From contig NZ_JAFCKW010000004.1 of assembly GCF_018129965.1 (NCBI RefSeq), positions 62,001 to 126,000 of the forward strand: 64,000 nt of DNA, given 5' to 3'. The stretch comes from Bradyrhizobium diazoefficiens. GTDB taxonomy: Bacteria > Pseudomonadota > Alphaproteobacteria > Rhizobiales > Xanthobacteraceae. A program made the position numbers and the translations under genes. Under the pieces are notes generated by a model, which was not told where the DNA came from, searched no databases, and was given only the letters and a program-made list of their open reading frames with translations. Of this stretch, positions 7,891 to 15,456 are shown piece after piece (position 1 is the stretch's first letter; every line of letters begins with the position of its first letter).

Positions 7891-7906
7891 CGTGACCAAG
7901 ATCACA
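7891..7906. promoter_or_regulatory. CRP-type palindrome upstream of the OmpA-domain gene
   Basis: CGTGA-CCAAGA-TCACA keeps the GTGA-N6-TCAC core and differs from consensus only in the first base. It ends 71 bp before the OmpA-domain ATG at 7978, mirroring the site in front of the divergent caspase-like gene. Confidence 0.6.
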
Positions 7907-7977
7907 TTAGGGCCTTTGAACCTGCACTAGGCTCGCAGCATCAAATCGCCATCAGGCGTAACAGCGAGGATACCACA

Positions 7978-8622
7978 ATGACCCGTTTTCATAAGTTATT
8001 TGCAGTGAAGGCGATTGCTCTCACGGCCGCGCTGTCGATGACGGCGGGCATGGCTCTGGCCAGCGACAACACCATCTCGTCCGAGAAGATCCTGGACGCG
8101 CTGAAGCAGAAGCCGGTGACCCGCGGCCTGTCCGCCGGGACGCAGGTCGACCCGGCCGTGCAAGCCCAGGAGTCGACCTTCCTCAACACCGTGCGTAACC
8201 GCTCCACCCGATCCCTCTCGACGGGCGAGCGCGAGCAAATCGCCGAGCTAGCTGCGACCAAGCCTAGGATCGATCTGGAAATCCAGTTCGACTACAACTC
8301 GGCCGATATCGCCAAGACCTCGGTGCCGTCGGTGCAGGCTCTCGGCAAGGCCCTGTCGGATCCGTCGCTGAAGGGCTCGACCTTCGTGGTCGCCGGACAC
8401 ACCGATGCAGTCGGCGGCGAGGAATACAATCAAGGCCTCTCCGAACGGCGCGCCGACACCATCAAGAAGTATCTGGTGCAGAACTACGGTCTCAACGGCA
8501 CCGATCTCGTCACGGTCGGCTATGGCAAGACCAAGCTGAAGGATGCCGCCAATGGCGCGGACCCGATCAACCGCCGCGTCCAGGTGGTGAACATGCAAGC
8601 CAAGGCCACGGCGTCGAAGTAA
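7978..8622 (+). CDS. OmpA-family peptidoglycan-associated protein
   Basis: A 214-residue exported protein: signal peptide to about residue 28 (cleavage after MALA), a 65-residue Ser/Thr/Gln-rich linker, and a C-terminal OmpA domain from about residue 95. The domain has IQFDYNSADI, VVAGHTDAVGGEEYNQGLSERRADTIKKYL and VGYGKTKL...NRRVQVVNM, including the Asp and Arg (HTDAVG and NRRV) that hold meso-diaminopimelate in peptidoglycan. With no lipobox or barrel it is a soluble periplasmic, wall-bound protein. It is divergent from the caspase-like gene, which also has a wall-binding domain, and both promoters carry CRP-like sites. Confidence 0.9.
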   Translation: MTRFHKLFAVKAIALTAALSMTAGMALASDNTISSEKILDALKQKPVTRGLSAGTQVDPAVQAQESTFLNTVRNRSTRSLSTGEREQIAELAATKPRIDLEIQFDYNSADIAKTSVPSVQALGKALSDPSLKGSTFVVAGHTDAVGGEEYNQGLSERRADTIKKYLVQNYGLNGTDLVTVGYGKTKLKDAANGADPINRRVQVVNMQAKATASK

Positions 8623-8650
8623 TTTCCCGACGCACCGCGACCCGCAACAC

Positions 8651-8678
8651 GCCGCCTGCCGCTCCTGCGGCAGGCGGC
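8651..8678. terminator. Stem-loop between convergent genes
   Basis: A perfect 12-bp stem GCCGCCTGCCGC-TCCT-GCGGCAGGCGGC lies between the OmpA-domain stop (8622) and the PMT stop (8683). It is symmetrical and can act in both directions, although neither side has a convincing T tract. Confidence 0.6.
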
Positions 8679-8682
8679 GATG

Positions 8683-9945
8683 TCATATCCAGCTCTGGAA
8701 CAGCATCAGCCGGTTGAAGGTCTGCATGGACGTGCCGATAAAGGCCGCCGAAATCGGCAGCATCACCGCACAGCCGATGCCGGCGAGCCCGACATAGGCC
8801 CACAGCACCCAGCCTGGCATACCCTCCCGACGCAGCACATAGACCAGTGCGAGCGACGCAATCGTCGCGGCCGGCAGATAGTAATAGAGGAAGGCGAGCG
8901 TGCGCGGCAGCAAAGCCCAGGCGAGCCAGCAGCCGAAATAGAACACCGCAATCAGGAACGCATCCCAGCGGCGCTTCACGACGACATCGCGCAGCACGAT
9001 CGCGAGCGCGGCCAGCGCCGGCCACAGCACCAGCGGGTTACCGAGGAAGACGATCGCGGCAACATTGTTCTCCGCCGTCTTGTCGAACAAGAACCACACC
9101 GGCCGGGCGAGCAGCGGCCAGGATGGCCAGGAGCTCATGTATGTATGGCCGGCGATCGCTGTGGTGGTGTTGTCGGAAAAGATCCGGCGCTGCGCCTCGA
9201 CCACATCCGGCAGCGACAATCCATGGAGCGGGACGAACGCTGCAAGATATGTCACGGCCGGCAACACGACGAAACATAGAGCAACATGCTGCACACGAAA
9301 GTCCAGCCAGAGATCGGGGCGATACCAGTCCTCCGGCCTCGCGTCCGCGAACAGCGTGCGCCAGCCCTGCATCAGGCGGATCAGCGCTATGATGACGATA
9401 CAGATTCCGAGCGGAAACAGCCCGCTCCATTTGCAGGCGGCAGCAAGACCGAACAGCGACCCTGCCAGTGCGAACAACGCATGCGGGCGCTCGCTTCGAA
9501 AGCCGTGCATGAAGGCGGCGATCGCCAGCAGGCTGAAACCAAGTGAAAAGATGTCGAGCATCGCGATCCGCGCCTGCACATAGATCATCTGGTTGAAGGC
9601 GGCGATCAGCGCCGCGGCGATTGCCGGCCCCTGTGCCGAGAACAGCGCCAGCCCGCACAGATAGATCGCGACGACCGCGAGGGCGCCGAACAATGTGGAC
9701 GGGTAGCGCCAGCCGAGCGCATTGTCGCCAAAGGCCGCGATCGAGGCCGCGATCAACTCCTTGGCCAGCGGCGGATGCATCGGATTGAGCATCGGTTGCG
9801 CCATCCCCGGTGCGAGCATTTGCCTTGCCGCAGGCACATAATGGACCTCGTCGAAGACGAACTTTTCCGGCGTCGTCAACCCGACCAGCAGCGCCAAATG
9901 TGAAGCCAGGAAAATCGCGACAGCGATGACTGCGCTCCGCGACAT
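8683..9945 (-). CDS. PMT-family (GT39) glycosyltransferase
   Basis: A 420-residue multi-pass membrane protein of the dolichyl-phosphate-mannose-protein mannosyltransferase family. The first periplasmic loop has the catalytic DE pair (KFVFDEVHYVPAARQML), followed by PMHPPLAKELIAASI and WRYPSTLFGAL, both diagnostic. WPLLARPVWF and the last four helices form the PMT C-terminal domain. Bacterial relatives move mannose or other sugars from a polyprenyl phosphate onto exported proteins or lipids. The ATG at 9945 starts directly before the first helix; a frame to 10044 adds a non-conserved tail. The acceptor is unknown, and no polyprenyl-phosphate mannose synthase lies nearby. Confidence 0.88.
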   Translation of the reverse strand: MSRSAVIAVAIFLASHLALLVGLTTPEKFVFDEVHYVPAARQMLAPGMAQPMLNPMHPPLAKELIAASIAAFGDNALGWRYPSTLFGALAVVAIYLCGLALFSAQGPAIAAALIAAFNQMIYVQARIAMLDIFSLGFSLLAIAAFMHGFRSERPHALFALAGSLFGLAAACKWSGLFPLGICIVIIALIRLMQGWRTLFADARPEDWYRPDLWLDFRVQHVALCFVVLPAVTYLAAFVPLHGLSLPDVVEAQRRIFSDNTTTAIAGHTYMSSWPSWPLLARPVWFLFDKTAENNVAAIVFLGNPLVLWPALAALAIVLRDVVVKRRWDAFLIAVFYFGCWLAWALLPRTLAFLYYYLPAATIASLALVYVLRREGMPGWVLWAYVGLAGIGCAVMLPISAAFIGTSMQTFNRLMLFQSWI

Positions 9946-10163
9946 TCTCGGGGCCTCAGGCGATTGAACCAGCTTTCGCGGGGATGCTTTGCGTGGCAAA
10001 TCTGCTTCACTGCGGAGAAAAAGATGGATTGAGACTCTGGGCACTTTTCATTGAACGCATTCTGCCGCAACTGTCACCAAGCATAACGTACATCGTGCAA
10101 AGCGTGTGATAATTTCGCCACATCGAAATGCGAGCGATCAGGGATACGTCGATCGGCTGTGAA

Positions 10164-10865
10164 ATGAAGTTACGCTTCTGGCTTTTTCCTACCCTGATAT
10201 CGGCCGCGTTGTGCACCATGACGTCCGCGCAGGCGCAGACCCGCGTCGGCGAAGCCGTCGTGATCCAGAACGACGTGGTGCGCGTGGCGGCGAGCACGAC
10301 GCCGATCAATGTCGGTGACGGCATGCTGCGCGACGAGACCGTGCGCACCGGCGCGGAAAGCGCGGCGCGCTTCGTCATGGCCGACAGCACCAATTTGTCG
10401 CTGGGGCCGAGCGCGACGCTCAAGCTCGACCGCACCGTCTTCAACGACGAGCACAGCTACCGCGACGTCGCGATCCGCATGACCACTGGCGCATTCCGGT
10501 TCGTCACCGGGCACTCGGAAAAGACCGCCTACAAGATCACGACGCCGCTGGCGACCATCGGCGTGCGCGGCACTACCCTCGATATCCTGTCCCAGCGCGG
10601 CAGCTCGATCGTCGTGCTTCAGGACGGGGCGGCCACGGTCTGCACGACGACCTTCCAGTGCGTGCAGCTGTCGCAGCCCGGCGATACCGCGGTGATCACC
10701 TCGGCCGGCGGCAAGATCAGCATCACCAAGACCAACACGCCGCCCTGGACGTTCGCCGCGAACTGCTCGGCCGCGGCCGGACTTTGCGCTGTCAGCCAGT
10801 ATGCAGACGCCTCGCCCAACATCACACCCGCCGTCCAGGATGGCGGCATGCTGTGCGGGCGCTGA
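10164..10865 (+). CDS. Periplasmic FecR-domain protein
   Basis: A 233-residue protein with a signal peptide (MKLRFWLFPTLISAALCTMTSAQA) and a FecR domain at about residues 45-150: VGDGMLRDETVRTGAESAARFVMADSTNLSLGPSATLKLDRTVF, then TGAFRFVTG, then KITTPLATIGVRGTTLDI. It has no cytoplasmic anti-sigma part and no sigma factor gene nearby, so it is not a classical FecR. The C-terminal 70 residues carry four to five cysteines (CTTTFQC, NCSAAAGLC, MLCGR), probably disulfide-linked. ATG 10164 is used because it begins the signal peptide. The beta-barrel gene starts 2 bases after its stop, so the two are co-translated and likely act together at the outer membrane. Confidence 0.85.
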   Translation: MKLRFWLFPTLISAALCTMTSAQAQTRVGEAVVIQNDVVRVAASTTPINVGDGMLRDETVRTGAESAARFVMADSTNLSLGPSATLKLDRTVFNDEHSYRDVAIRMTTGAFRFVTGHSEKTAYKITTPLATIGVRGTTLDILSQRGSSIVVLQDGAATVCTTTFQCVQLSQPGDTAVITSAGGKISITKTNTPPWTFAANCSAAAGLCAVSQYADASPNITPAVQDGGMLCGR

Positions 10866-10867
10866 CC

Positions 10868-11959
10868 ATGATCCACGACATGATGCGCAGGGCGTTGCTC
10901 CTCGCGGCGATGGTGGCGATCACGACCTTTGCTTCGCTCACCCTGCCGCGACCGGCCATTGCATGCGTAGTAACAACCAACACTGAGGTGGTTACGCTGG
11001 ACGCCCCATCCAGCTCCGACCCGTGCTCGCCGACGCCGACTCCCACACCGACGCCAACTCCGACCGGCAGCGATTCCAGCGGCAGTTCGATCGGCGGGCT
11101 CGCCAATCAACACTTCAACCAGATGATCACCAACCAGGTGCTGGGTTCGGTGCTGCTCGGCGTCAACGAGCAGGTCAATTGCAGTGACTGCGTCAGCGGT
11201 TTCGGATCAGCCGGCTCGTTCTCGGCCGGCATTCACGGCCGCAAGGAGCTGACCAACAATCTGTCGCTGCTCGCCGGCCTCGCCTACACGCAATACGGCG
11301 AGGGCGGCTACAAAGTCACCAGCGCGCCGATCGCAGCCTTCGCGCTGCGCTACGACTTCACGGACTGGGGTTCATCGCGCCCGTTCTTCGACATTGGAAC
11401 GATCCTGACGCCGTGGGAAAAGGTGCGCTACACCCGCAGCTACACGACGAGTCTCGGCGCCGTGAGCGTGAGCAGTTCGACCGACAGTTCGAACTACGCC
11501 GTCTACGGCCGCGCCGGCTGGATCAGCCGCCTGTCACCGCGGGACGAGATCGCCGCCTCCATCGAGGTCTGGCAGCTCTGGCAGCGCGTGTCAGGCTCCG
11601 CCGATAATGCCGTTGCCTTCAATCCGTTCGACGCCACCATCGCGACCGGCACCGATCGCACCAGCCTGGTCAAGATCGGCGGCCAGTGGACTCATCTCTA
11701 TGGCAGCAATATCGAAGCCAATATCAACGGCGGCTGGGTGCAGTCCTTCGCCAGCCATAGCGGCATCGTCGCCACCGTGACCGGCGAAGGCACCGTGGTG
11801 CCGACCATGGGCAATCAAGGCTGGTTCGAATATGGCGGCCGGCTCGGCTTCCGCGTGCAGAAGGGCTGGATCGTGGACCTCTTCGCCAACGGCACGCTCG
11901 GCCCGCAGCCGGTGGGCAACACTATCCACGGCGGCGTCGGGTTGAGGATCAATTACTGA
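10868..11959 (+). CDS. Autotransporter-like outer-membrane beta-barrel protein
   Basis: A 363-residue exported protein: signal peptide (about residues 1-35, ending PRPAIA), a short disulfide-prone segment, a proline-threonine spacer of five PT repeats (11031-11065), a Gly/Ser linker, then about 270 residues of alternating hydrophobic beta strands typical of an autotransporter barrel (SAGIHGRKELTNNLSLLAGLAYTQYGEGGY, PFFDIGTILTPW, YGRAGWISRLS, YGGRLGFRVQKGW) ending GGVGLRINY with a C-terminal aromatic residue. There is almost no passenger. It starts 2 bases after the FecR-domain gene. I infer an anchored surface or periplasm-facing assembly formed with that partner. Confidence 0.82.
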   Translation: MIHDMMRRALLLAAMVAITTFASLTLPRPAIACVVTTNTEVVTLDAPSSSDPCSPTPTPTPTPTPTGSDSSGSSIGGLANQHFNQMITNQVLGSVLLGVNEQVNCSDCVSGFGSAGSFSAGIHGRKELTNNLSLLAGLAYTQYGEGGYKVTSAPIAAFALRYDFTDWGSSRPFFDIGTILTPWEKVRYTRSYTTSLGAVSVSSSTDSSNYAVYGRAGWISRLSPRDEIAASIEVWQLWQRVSGSADNAVAFNPFDATIATGTDRTSLVKIGGQWTHLYGSNIEANINGGWVQSFASHSGIVATVTGEGTVVPTMGNQGWFEYGGRLGFRVQKGWIVDLFANGTLGPQPVGNTIHGGVGLRINY

Positions 11960-12131
11960 GGCGCCGCGTCGAGGCGCGGTTGAGCAGGGTGAACAAAGCG
12001 ACTTGTCCGCCGTAGCTCAAACGGCGAAGGCGGAAGCGTGCCCATCGCCAGCCTCACCATCTTCATCATGGCCTTCATCGTACGCGCCGCCGTGCACCCG
12101 CGGTGGACTCCCCCCGCGGGTCGCAGGCACT

Positions 12132-12644
12132 TTACTTCTTCTCGTTGGGATCCCGATGCACCGGGTCGATCCACAGCACGGTCTCGGGCTTCTCGACCGG
12201 CTCGATGTCCAGATTGATCGCAACCGCCTCGCCGTCGCTGCGCACCAGCACGCATTCCAGCAACTCGTCCGGGCTGGCGTTGATCTCCTGATGCGGCACG
12301 TAAGGCGGCACGAAGATGAAATCGCCAGGGCCGGCCTCGGCGGTGAACTGCAGGCTCTCGCCCCAGCGCATCCGCGCCTTGCCCTTCACCACATAGATCA
12401 CGCTTTCGAGATGGCCGTGATGATGCGCGCCGGTCTTGGCGTCGGGCTTGATGCTGACGGTGCCCGCCCACAATTTCTGCGCGCCGACGCGGGCGAAATT
12501 GATCGCGGCCGCGCGGTCCATACCCGCCGTCGAAGGCACGTTGGTATCGAGCTGGTTGCCCGGGATGACGCGCACGCCATCATGTTTCCAGCGATCGTCA
12601 TGATCGTGATCATGGTGGGAATGCGTGTGGTCATGGCCGGTCAT
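12132..12644 (-). CDS. Cupin-domain protein with histidine-rich N terminus
   Basis: A 170-residue single-cupin protein. The barrel has both motifs: GAHHHGHLESVIYVVKGKARMRWG (HxH...E metal site) and PGDFIFVPPYVPHQEINAS (the second motif histidine). The first 17 residues contain seven histidines (HDHTHSHHDHDHDD), as in metal-storage or metal-transfer tails. The ATG at 12644 follows GAAGG by 6 bases; a longer frame to 12698 has no such site. It is divergent from csbD. The enzymatic role is unknown. Confidence 0.8.
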   Translation of the reverse strand: MTGHDHTHSHHDHDHDDRWKHDGVRVIPGNQLDTNVPSTAGMDRAAAINFARVGAQKLWAGTVSIKPDAKTGAHHHGHLESVIYVVKGKARMRWGESLQFTAEAGPGDFIFVPPYVPHQEINASPDELLECVLVRSDGEAVAINLDIEPVEKPETVLWIDPVHRDPNEKK

Positions 12645-12715
12645 ATGTGTTGCCTTCTGTTGGTTCCGTGCGCGGCAAGCTAACCAAAGCGGCGACATCT
12701 CGCCATAGCAAAAAC

Positions 12716-12740
12716 GGAACTCTGCCTGCCGCTCCGCGTT
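12716..12740 (+). promoter_or_regulatory. EcfG-type general stress promoter for csbD
   Basis: GGAAC (12716-12720), a 16-base spacer, and CGTT (12737-12740) match the consensus recognised by the alphaproteobacterial general stress sigma factor EcfG. It lies 30 bp before the csbD ATG, the right distance for a short leader. Confidence 0.8.
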
Positions 12741-12770
12741 GTCACCGCGAGCAAAACGAAGGAGAGTTTC

Positions 12771-12989
12771 ATGAGCAGCACGACCGACAAGATCAAGGGC
12801 GCCACCAACGAGGTGATCGGCAAGGCCAAGCAGGGCATCGGCGAAGCCACCGGTTCCGAGCGCTTGCAGGGCGAAGGCGTCGTCCAGGAAGTCAAGGGCA
12901 AGGGCCAGCAGGCCATGGGCGACGCAAAGGATTCGGCGAAGGACGCGATCGACCGCGCCGCAGCCGCTGCCAAGCGCGCAGCCGAGTAA
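12771..12989 (+). CDS. CsbD-family stress protein
   Basis: A 72-residue hydrophilic protein matching the CsbD family along its length: DKIKGATNEVIGKAKQGIGEATGS, GEGVVQEVKGKGQQAMGDAKDSAKDAIDRA and an Ala/Lys-rich end. CsbD proteins are abundant general stress proteins of unknown mechanism. A strong GAAGGAGAG ribosome site and an EcfG promoter precede it, and a good intrinsic terminator follows, so it is a self-contained stress transcript. Confidence 0.9.
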   Translation: MSSTTDKIKGATNEVIGKAKQGIGEATGSERLQGEGVVQEVKGKGQQAMGDAKDSAKDAIDRAAAAAKRAAE

Positions 12990-13008
12990 AGCGCCCCTGT
13001 TCGAAAGC

Positions 13009-13037
13009 GAAAAGACCGGCCTGGCGGCCGGTCTTTT
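13009..13037 (+). terminator. Intrinsic terminator of csbD
   Basis: AAAGACCGGCC-TGGC-GGCCGGTCTTT stem-loop followed by a T-rich TTGTTTT run, 20 bases after the csbD stop codon. Confidence 0.85.
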
Positions 13038-13057
13038 TGTTTTGTGCCGCTCCCTCC

Positions 13058-13111
13058 GTCATGCCCGCGCGAAACAAGAAGGTGGATGCCCGAGACAAGC
13101 CCGGGCATGAC
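13058..13111. repeat. Short dispersed inverted repeat
   Basis: Arms GTCATGCCCG (13058-13067) and CGGGCATGAC (13102-13111) enclose a 34-base centre containing GGATGCCCGAGACAAG. This GTCATGCCCG...CGGGCATGAC unit is a common Bradyrhizobium intergenic element. It lies between convergent csbD and FKBP genes. Confidence 0.55.
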
Positions 13112-13128
13112 GAAGAGAAACGTGTCCG

Positions 13129-13593
13129 TCACTTCACCGCGATCAGTTCCACGTCGAACATCAGCGTCGCGTTCGGCGGAATCACGCCGCCGGCGCCGCG
13201 CGCGCCGTAGCCGAGTTGCGGCGGAATGATCAGCGTGCGCTTGCCGCCGACCTTCATCGTGCTGACGCCCTCGTCCCAGCCAGCGATGACGCGGCCCTTG
13301 CCGATCGGAAACTCGAAAGGCTCGTTGCGGTCGACCGACGAGTCGAATTTCTTGCCCTTCTGGCCGTTCTCATAGAGCCAGCCGGTGTAGTGCATCACGC
13401 AGATCTGGCCGGGCTTCGGCGAAGCGCCGGTGCCGACAACACTGTCGATGGTCTGCAAGCCTGAAGCTGTGGTCATGGTCTTTCCTGCGGTCTGGGCCGA
13501 GGCCGTGGTGGAAACAAAGCCGGGCACGGCGCCGATCAATGTAATCGCGAGAGCCGACATCATGGCGAGGAGTGAGCGCTGGAAACGCTGCAT
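13129..13593 (-). CDS. Secreted FKBP-type peptidyl-prolyl isomerase
   Basis: A 154-residue exported FKBP: signal peptide to about residue 33 (ending ASA), then one FKBP domain with the expected pocket residues in VMHYTGWLYENGQKGKKFDSSVDRNEPFEFPIGKGRVIAGWDEGVSTMKVGGKRTLIIPPQLGYGARG (shown in parts: YTGWLY, FDSS, VIAGWDEG, LGYG) and IPPNATLMFDVELI. It catalyses proline isomerisation during folding in the periplasm. The ribosome site is locked inside a hairpin (separate entry). It lies 68 bp downstream of the gamma-glutamyltransferase gene on the same strand. Confidence 0.92.
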   Translation of the reverse strand: MQRFQRSLLAMMSALAITLIGAVPGFVSTTASAQTAGKTMTTASGLQTIDSVVGTGASPKPGQICVMHYTGWLYENGQKGKKFDSSVDRNEPFEFPIGKGRVIAGWDEGVSTMKVGGKRTLIIPPQLGYGARGAGGVIPPNATLMFDVELIAVK

Positions 13594-13597
13594 TAGG

Positions 13598-13622
13598 CAC
13601 CTTCCGTTTGAGGCGGAAGGTG
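13598..13622 (-). promoter_or_regulatory. Hairpin enclosing the FKBP ribosome binding site
   Basis: In the mRNA, CACCUUCCG pairs perfectly with CGGAAGGUG around the 7-base loop CCUCAAA. The Shine-Dalgarno GGAAGG is in the 3' arm and ends 6 bases before the AUG at 13593. There is no U tract, so it is not an obvious terminator of the upstream gene. Confidence 0.65.
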
Positions 13623-13661
13623 TCTAGCGCAACAAGGATGCCGTTTCCAGCCCCGCGTCCA

Positions 13662-15248
13662 TCAGTAGCCGAGCGCGCAGCCGTCCTTGCGCGGATCCGA
13701 ACCGCCGGTGAGCGTGCCCTTGTCCCAGTCGATCCAGATCGCCTGGGCGCCGCCGAGCGGCCCGACCACGCTGGTGGTCTTGTGGCCGAGCCTCTTCAGG
13801 CCCTCGACGATATCGGCAGGAACGCTGTCCTCGAGCTGGTACTGGCCCTCGTAGTGCAGGCCGCGCGGCATGTCGATCGCCTCCTGCACGTCGCAGCCGT
13901 AGTCGAGGATGTTGGTGAGCAGATGGGTTTGGCCGGTCGGCTGGTACTGACCACCCATCACAGCGAACGACATCGTGGAACGGCCGCCCTTGGTGAGCAG
14001 GCCCGGCATGATCGTGTGCAGGGGGCGCTTGCCGCCTTCGATGCAGTTGGGATGGCCCGGCTGAATGCGGAAGCCGCCGGCGCGATTCTGCAGCAGCACG
14101 CCGGTTTTGTTCGACACGATGGCCGACCCGAAGGAATGCGCGACCGAGTTGATGAAGGAGCAGACGTTGCGGTCCTTGTCCACCACCGTGATGTAGATGG
14201 TCGACGGGTTCATCGGCGGCGCCACGTTCGGCAGGTCGAGCATGCCGTCCATGCGGATCTTGCTGATGTACTCGTCGGCAAAACTCTTTTCGAGCATCTC
14301 GGCGACGTTGATCTTCATGTGCTCGGGAGAGGCCACATGCATCTCGCGGTTCATGTAGGCGATGCGCGCGGCTTCCGCCTCGAGATGGAATCGTTCGACG
14401 CTGACGGGCGCATATTTGGTCAGGTCGAAGCGCGACAGGATGTTGAGCATCAGGAGCGCGGTGACGCCCGGGCCGTTCGGGGGGCACTGCCAGACGTCGT
14501 AACCCTTGTACATGGTGCCGATCGGCGTCGTCGTCTCGGTGGTGTGCGCGGCGAAATCGTCGAGCGTGTGCAGGCCACCGATGCCGCGCAGGGTCTCGAC
14601 CATGTCCTCCGCGATCGGGCCCTTGTAGAAGGCGTCGCGGCCGTCCTTGGCGATCGCGCGCAGCGTCTTGCCGAGTTCGGCCTGGCGGATGACGTCGCCG
14701 GCCGCCGGCGGCTTGCCGCCCGGCAACAAATAACGTGCGGTGTTGGTGCCGGCCTTCAGCTTCTCGAACTGGTTCTTCCAGTCGAAGGCGATGCGGGGCG
14801 CGACGACATAGCCCTCTTCTGCCGCCTTGATGGCGGGCTGGAGCAAGCGATCGAAGCCGAACTTGCCGTGATCGCGCAGCACGGTGGCGAAGGCGTCGAT
14901 CACGCCGGGGACCGAGACCGCGTGCGCCGAGGTCAGCGGCACGGAGGTGATCTTGCGCTCGAGATACCAGTCAGCGTTGGCCGCCTTCGGCGCCCGGCCG
15001 GAGCCGTTATAGGCGATGATCTTGCCTTCGCCGCGCGGCTGGATCAGCGCAAAGCAGTCGCCGCCGATGCCGGTCGATTGCGGCTCGATCACGCCGAGCA
15101 CGGCAGAACCCGCCACAGCCGCGTCCACCGCCGTGCCACCCTCACGCAGCACCTCGATCGCGGCGAGCGACGCCTGCGGATGCGAGGTCGCCACCATCGC
15201 GTTGGTGGCGTGGACCGTGGACCTGCCGGGGAAGTGGAAGTTTCTCAT
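13662..15248 (-). CDS. Gamma-glutamyltransferase family protein (Ntn hydrolase)
   Basis: A 528-residue GGT-like protein, close to the usual 530-580. The self-processing and catalytic threonine is probably Thr350 in NPSTIYITVVDKDRNVCSF, aligned by VVD with the TTHYSVVD site of E. coli Ggt. GIGGDCFAL, TSAHAVSVPG and the C-terminal GCALGY are also conserved in the family. It lacks an obvious signal peptide (MRNFHFPGRSTVHATNAMVATSHPQAS), so a cytoplasmic role in glutathione or gamma-glutamyl compound breakdown, or an acylase-like activity as in the Bradyrhizobium-type cytosolic members, is possible. Confidence 0.88.
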   Translation of the reverse strand: MRNFHFPGRSTVHATNAMVATSHPQASLAAIEVLREGGTAVDAAVAGSAVLGVIEPQSTGIGGDCFALIQPRGEGKIIAYNGSGRAPKAANADWYLERKITSVPLTSAHAVSVPGVIDAFATVLRDHGKFGFDRLLQPAIKAAEEGYVVAPRIAFDWKNQFEKLKAGTNTARYLLPGGKPPAAGDVIRQAELGKTLRAIAKDGRDAFYKGPIAEDMVETLRGIGGLHTLDDFAAHTTETTTPIGTMYKGYDVWQCPPNGPGVTALLMLNILSRFDLTKYAPVSVERFHLEAEAARIAYMNREMHVASPEHMKINVAEMLEKSFADEYISKIRMDGMLDLPNVAPPMNPSTIYITVVDKDRNVCSFINSVAHSFGSAIVSNKTGVLLQNRAGGFRIQPGHPNCIEGGKRPLHTIMPGLLTKGGRSTMSFAVMGGQYQPTGQTHLLTNILDYGCDVQEAIDMPRGLHYEGQYQLEDSVPADIVEGLKRLGHKTTSVVGPLGGAQAIWIDWDKGTLTGGSDPRKDGCALGY

Positions 15249-15456
15249 CGAATTCTGCTCTCTTGGGCTTAGGCTAAAAGGCGTTGGGCGCAGGTCGCGC
15301 CGTCTGGAAAACCGAGCCTACATGACACAATACGGCCCGGCGGGGCAATGCTGGCATACCAGGGAAATGGCTGCCATCCGCCCGGCGTATAGACCTTTTG
15401 CGTCCCATCGCCATGCGGGTTTTCCAGGCGCTGGCCGCCTGCTAAATGGGCCGGGC

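Noticed and set aside
10099..10130. TGTG-N10-CACA sequence upstream of the FecR-domain gene as a further CRP site
   Set aside because: The arms are 18 bases end to end, two too many for the 16-base CRP site, and the inner A/T positions do not match.
11031..11065. Tandem hexamer-like repeats (CGACTC, CGACAC) suspected of being a repeat array
   Set aside because: They are in frame and encode the Pro-Thr spacer of the barrel protein; there are no spacers, so they are not a CRISPR array.
13572..15272. A 566-codon plus-strand frame opposite the gamma-glutamyltransferase gene
   Set aside because: The translation has no recognisable motif; the opposite strand has the complete enzyme with its catalytic threonine.
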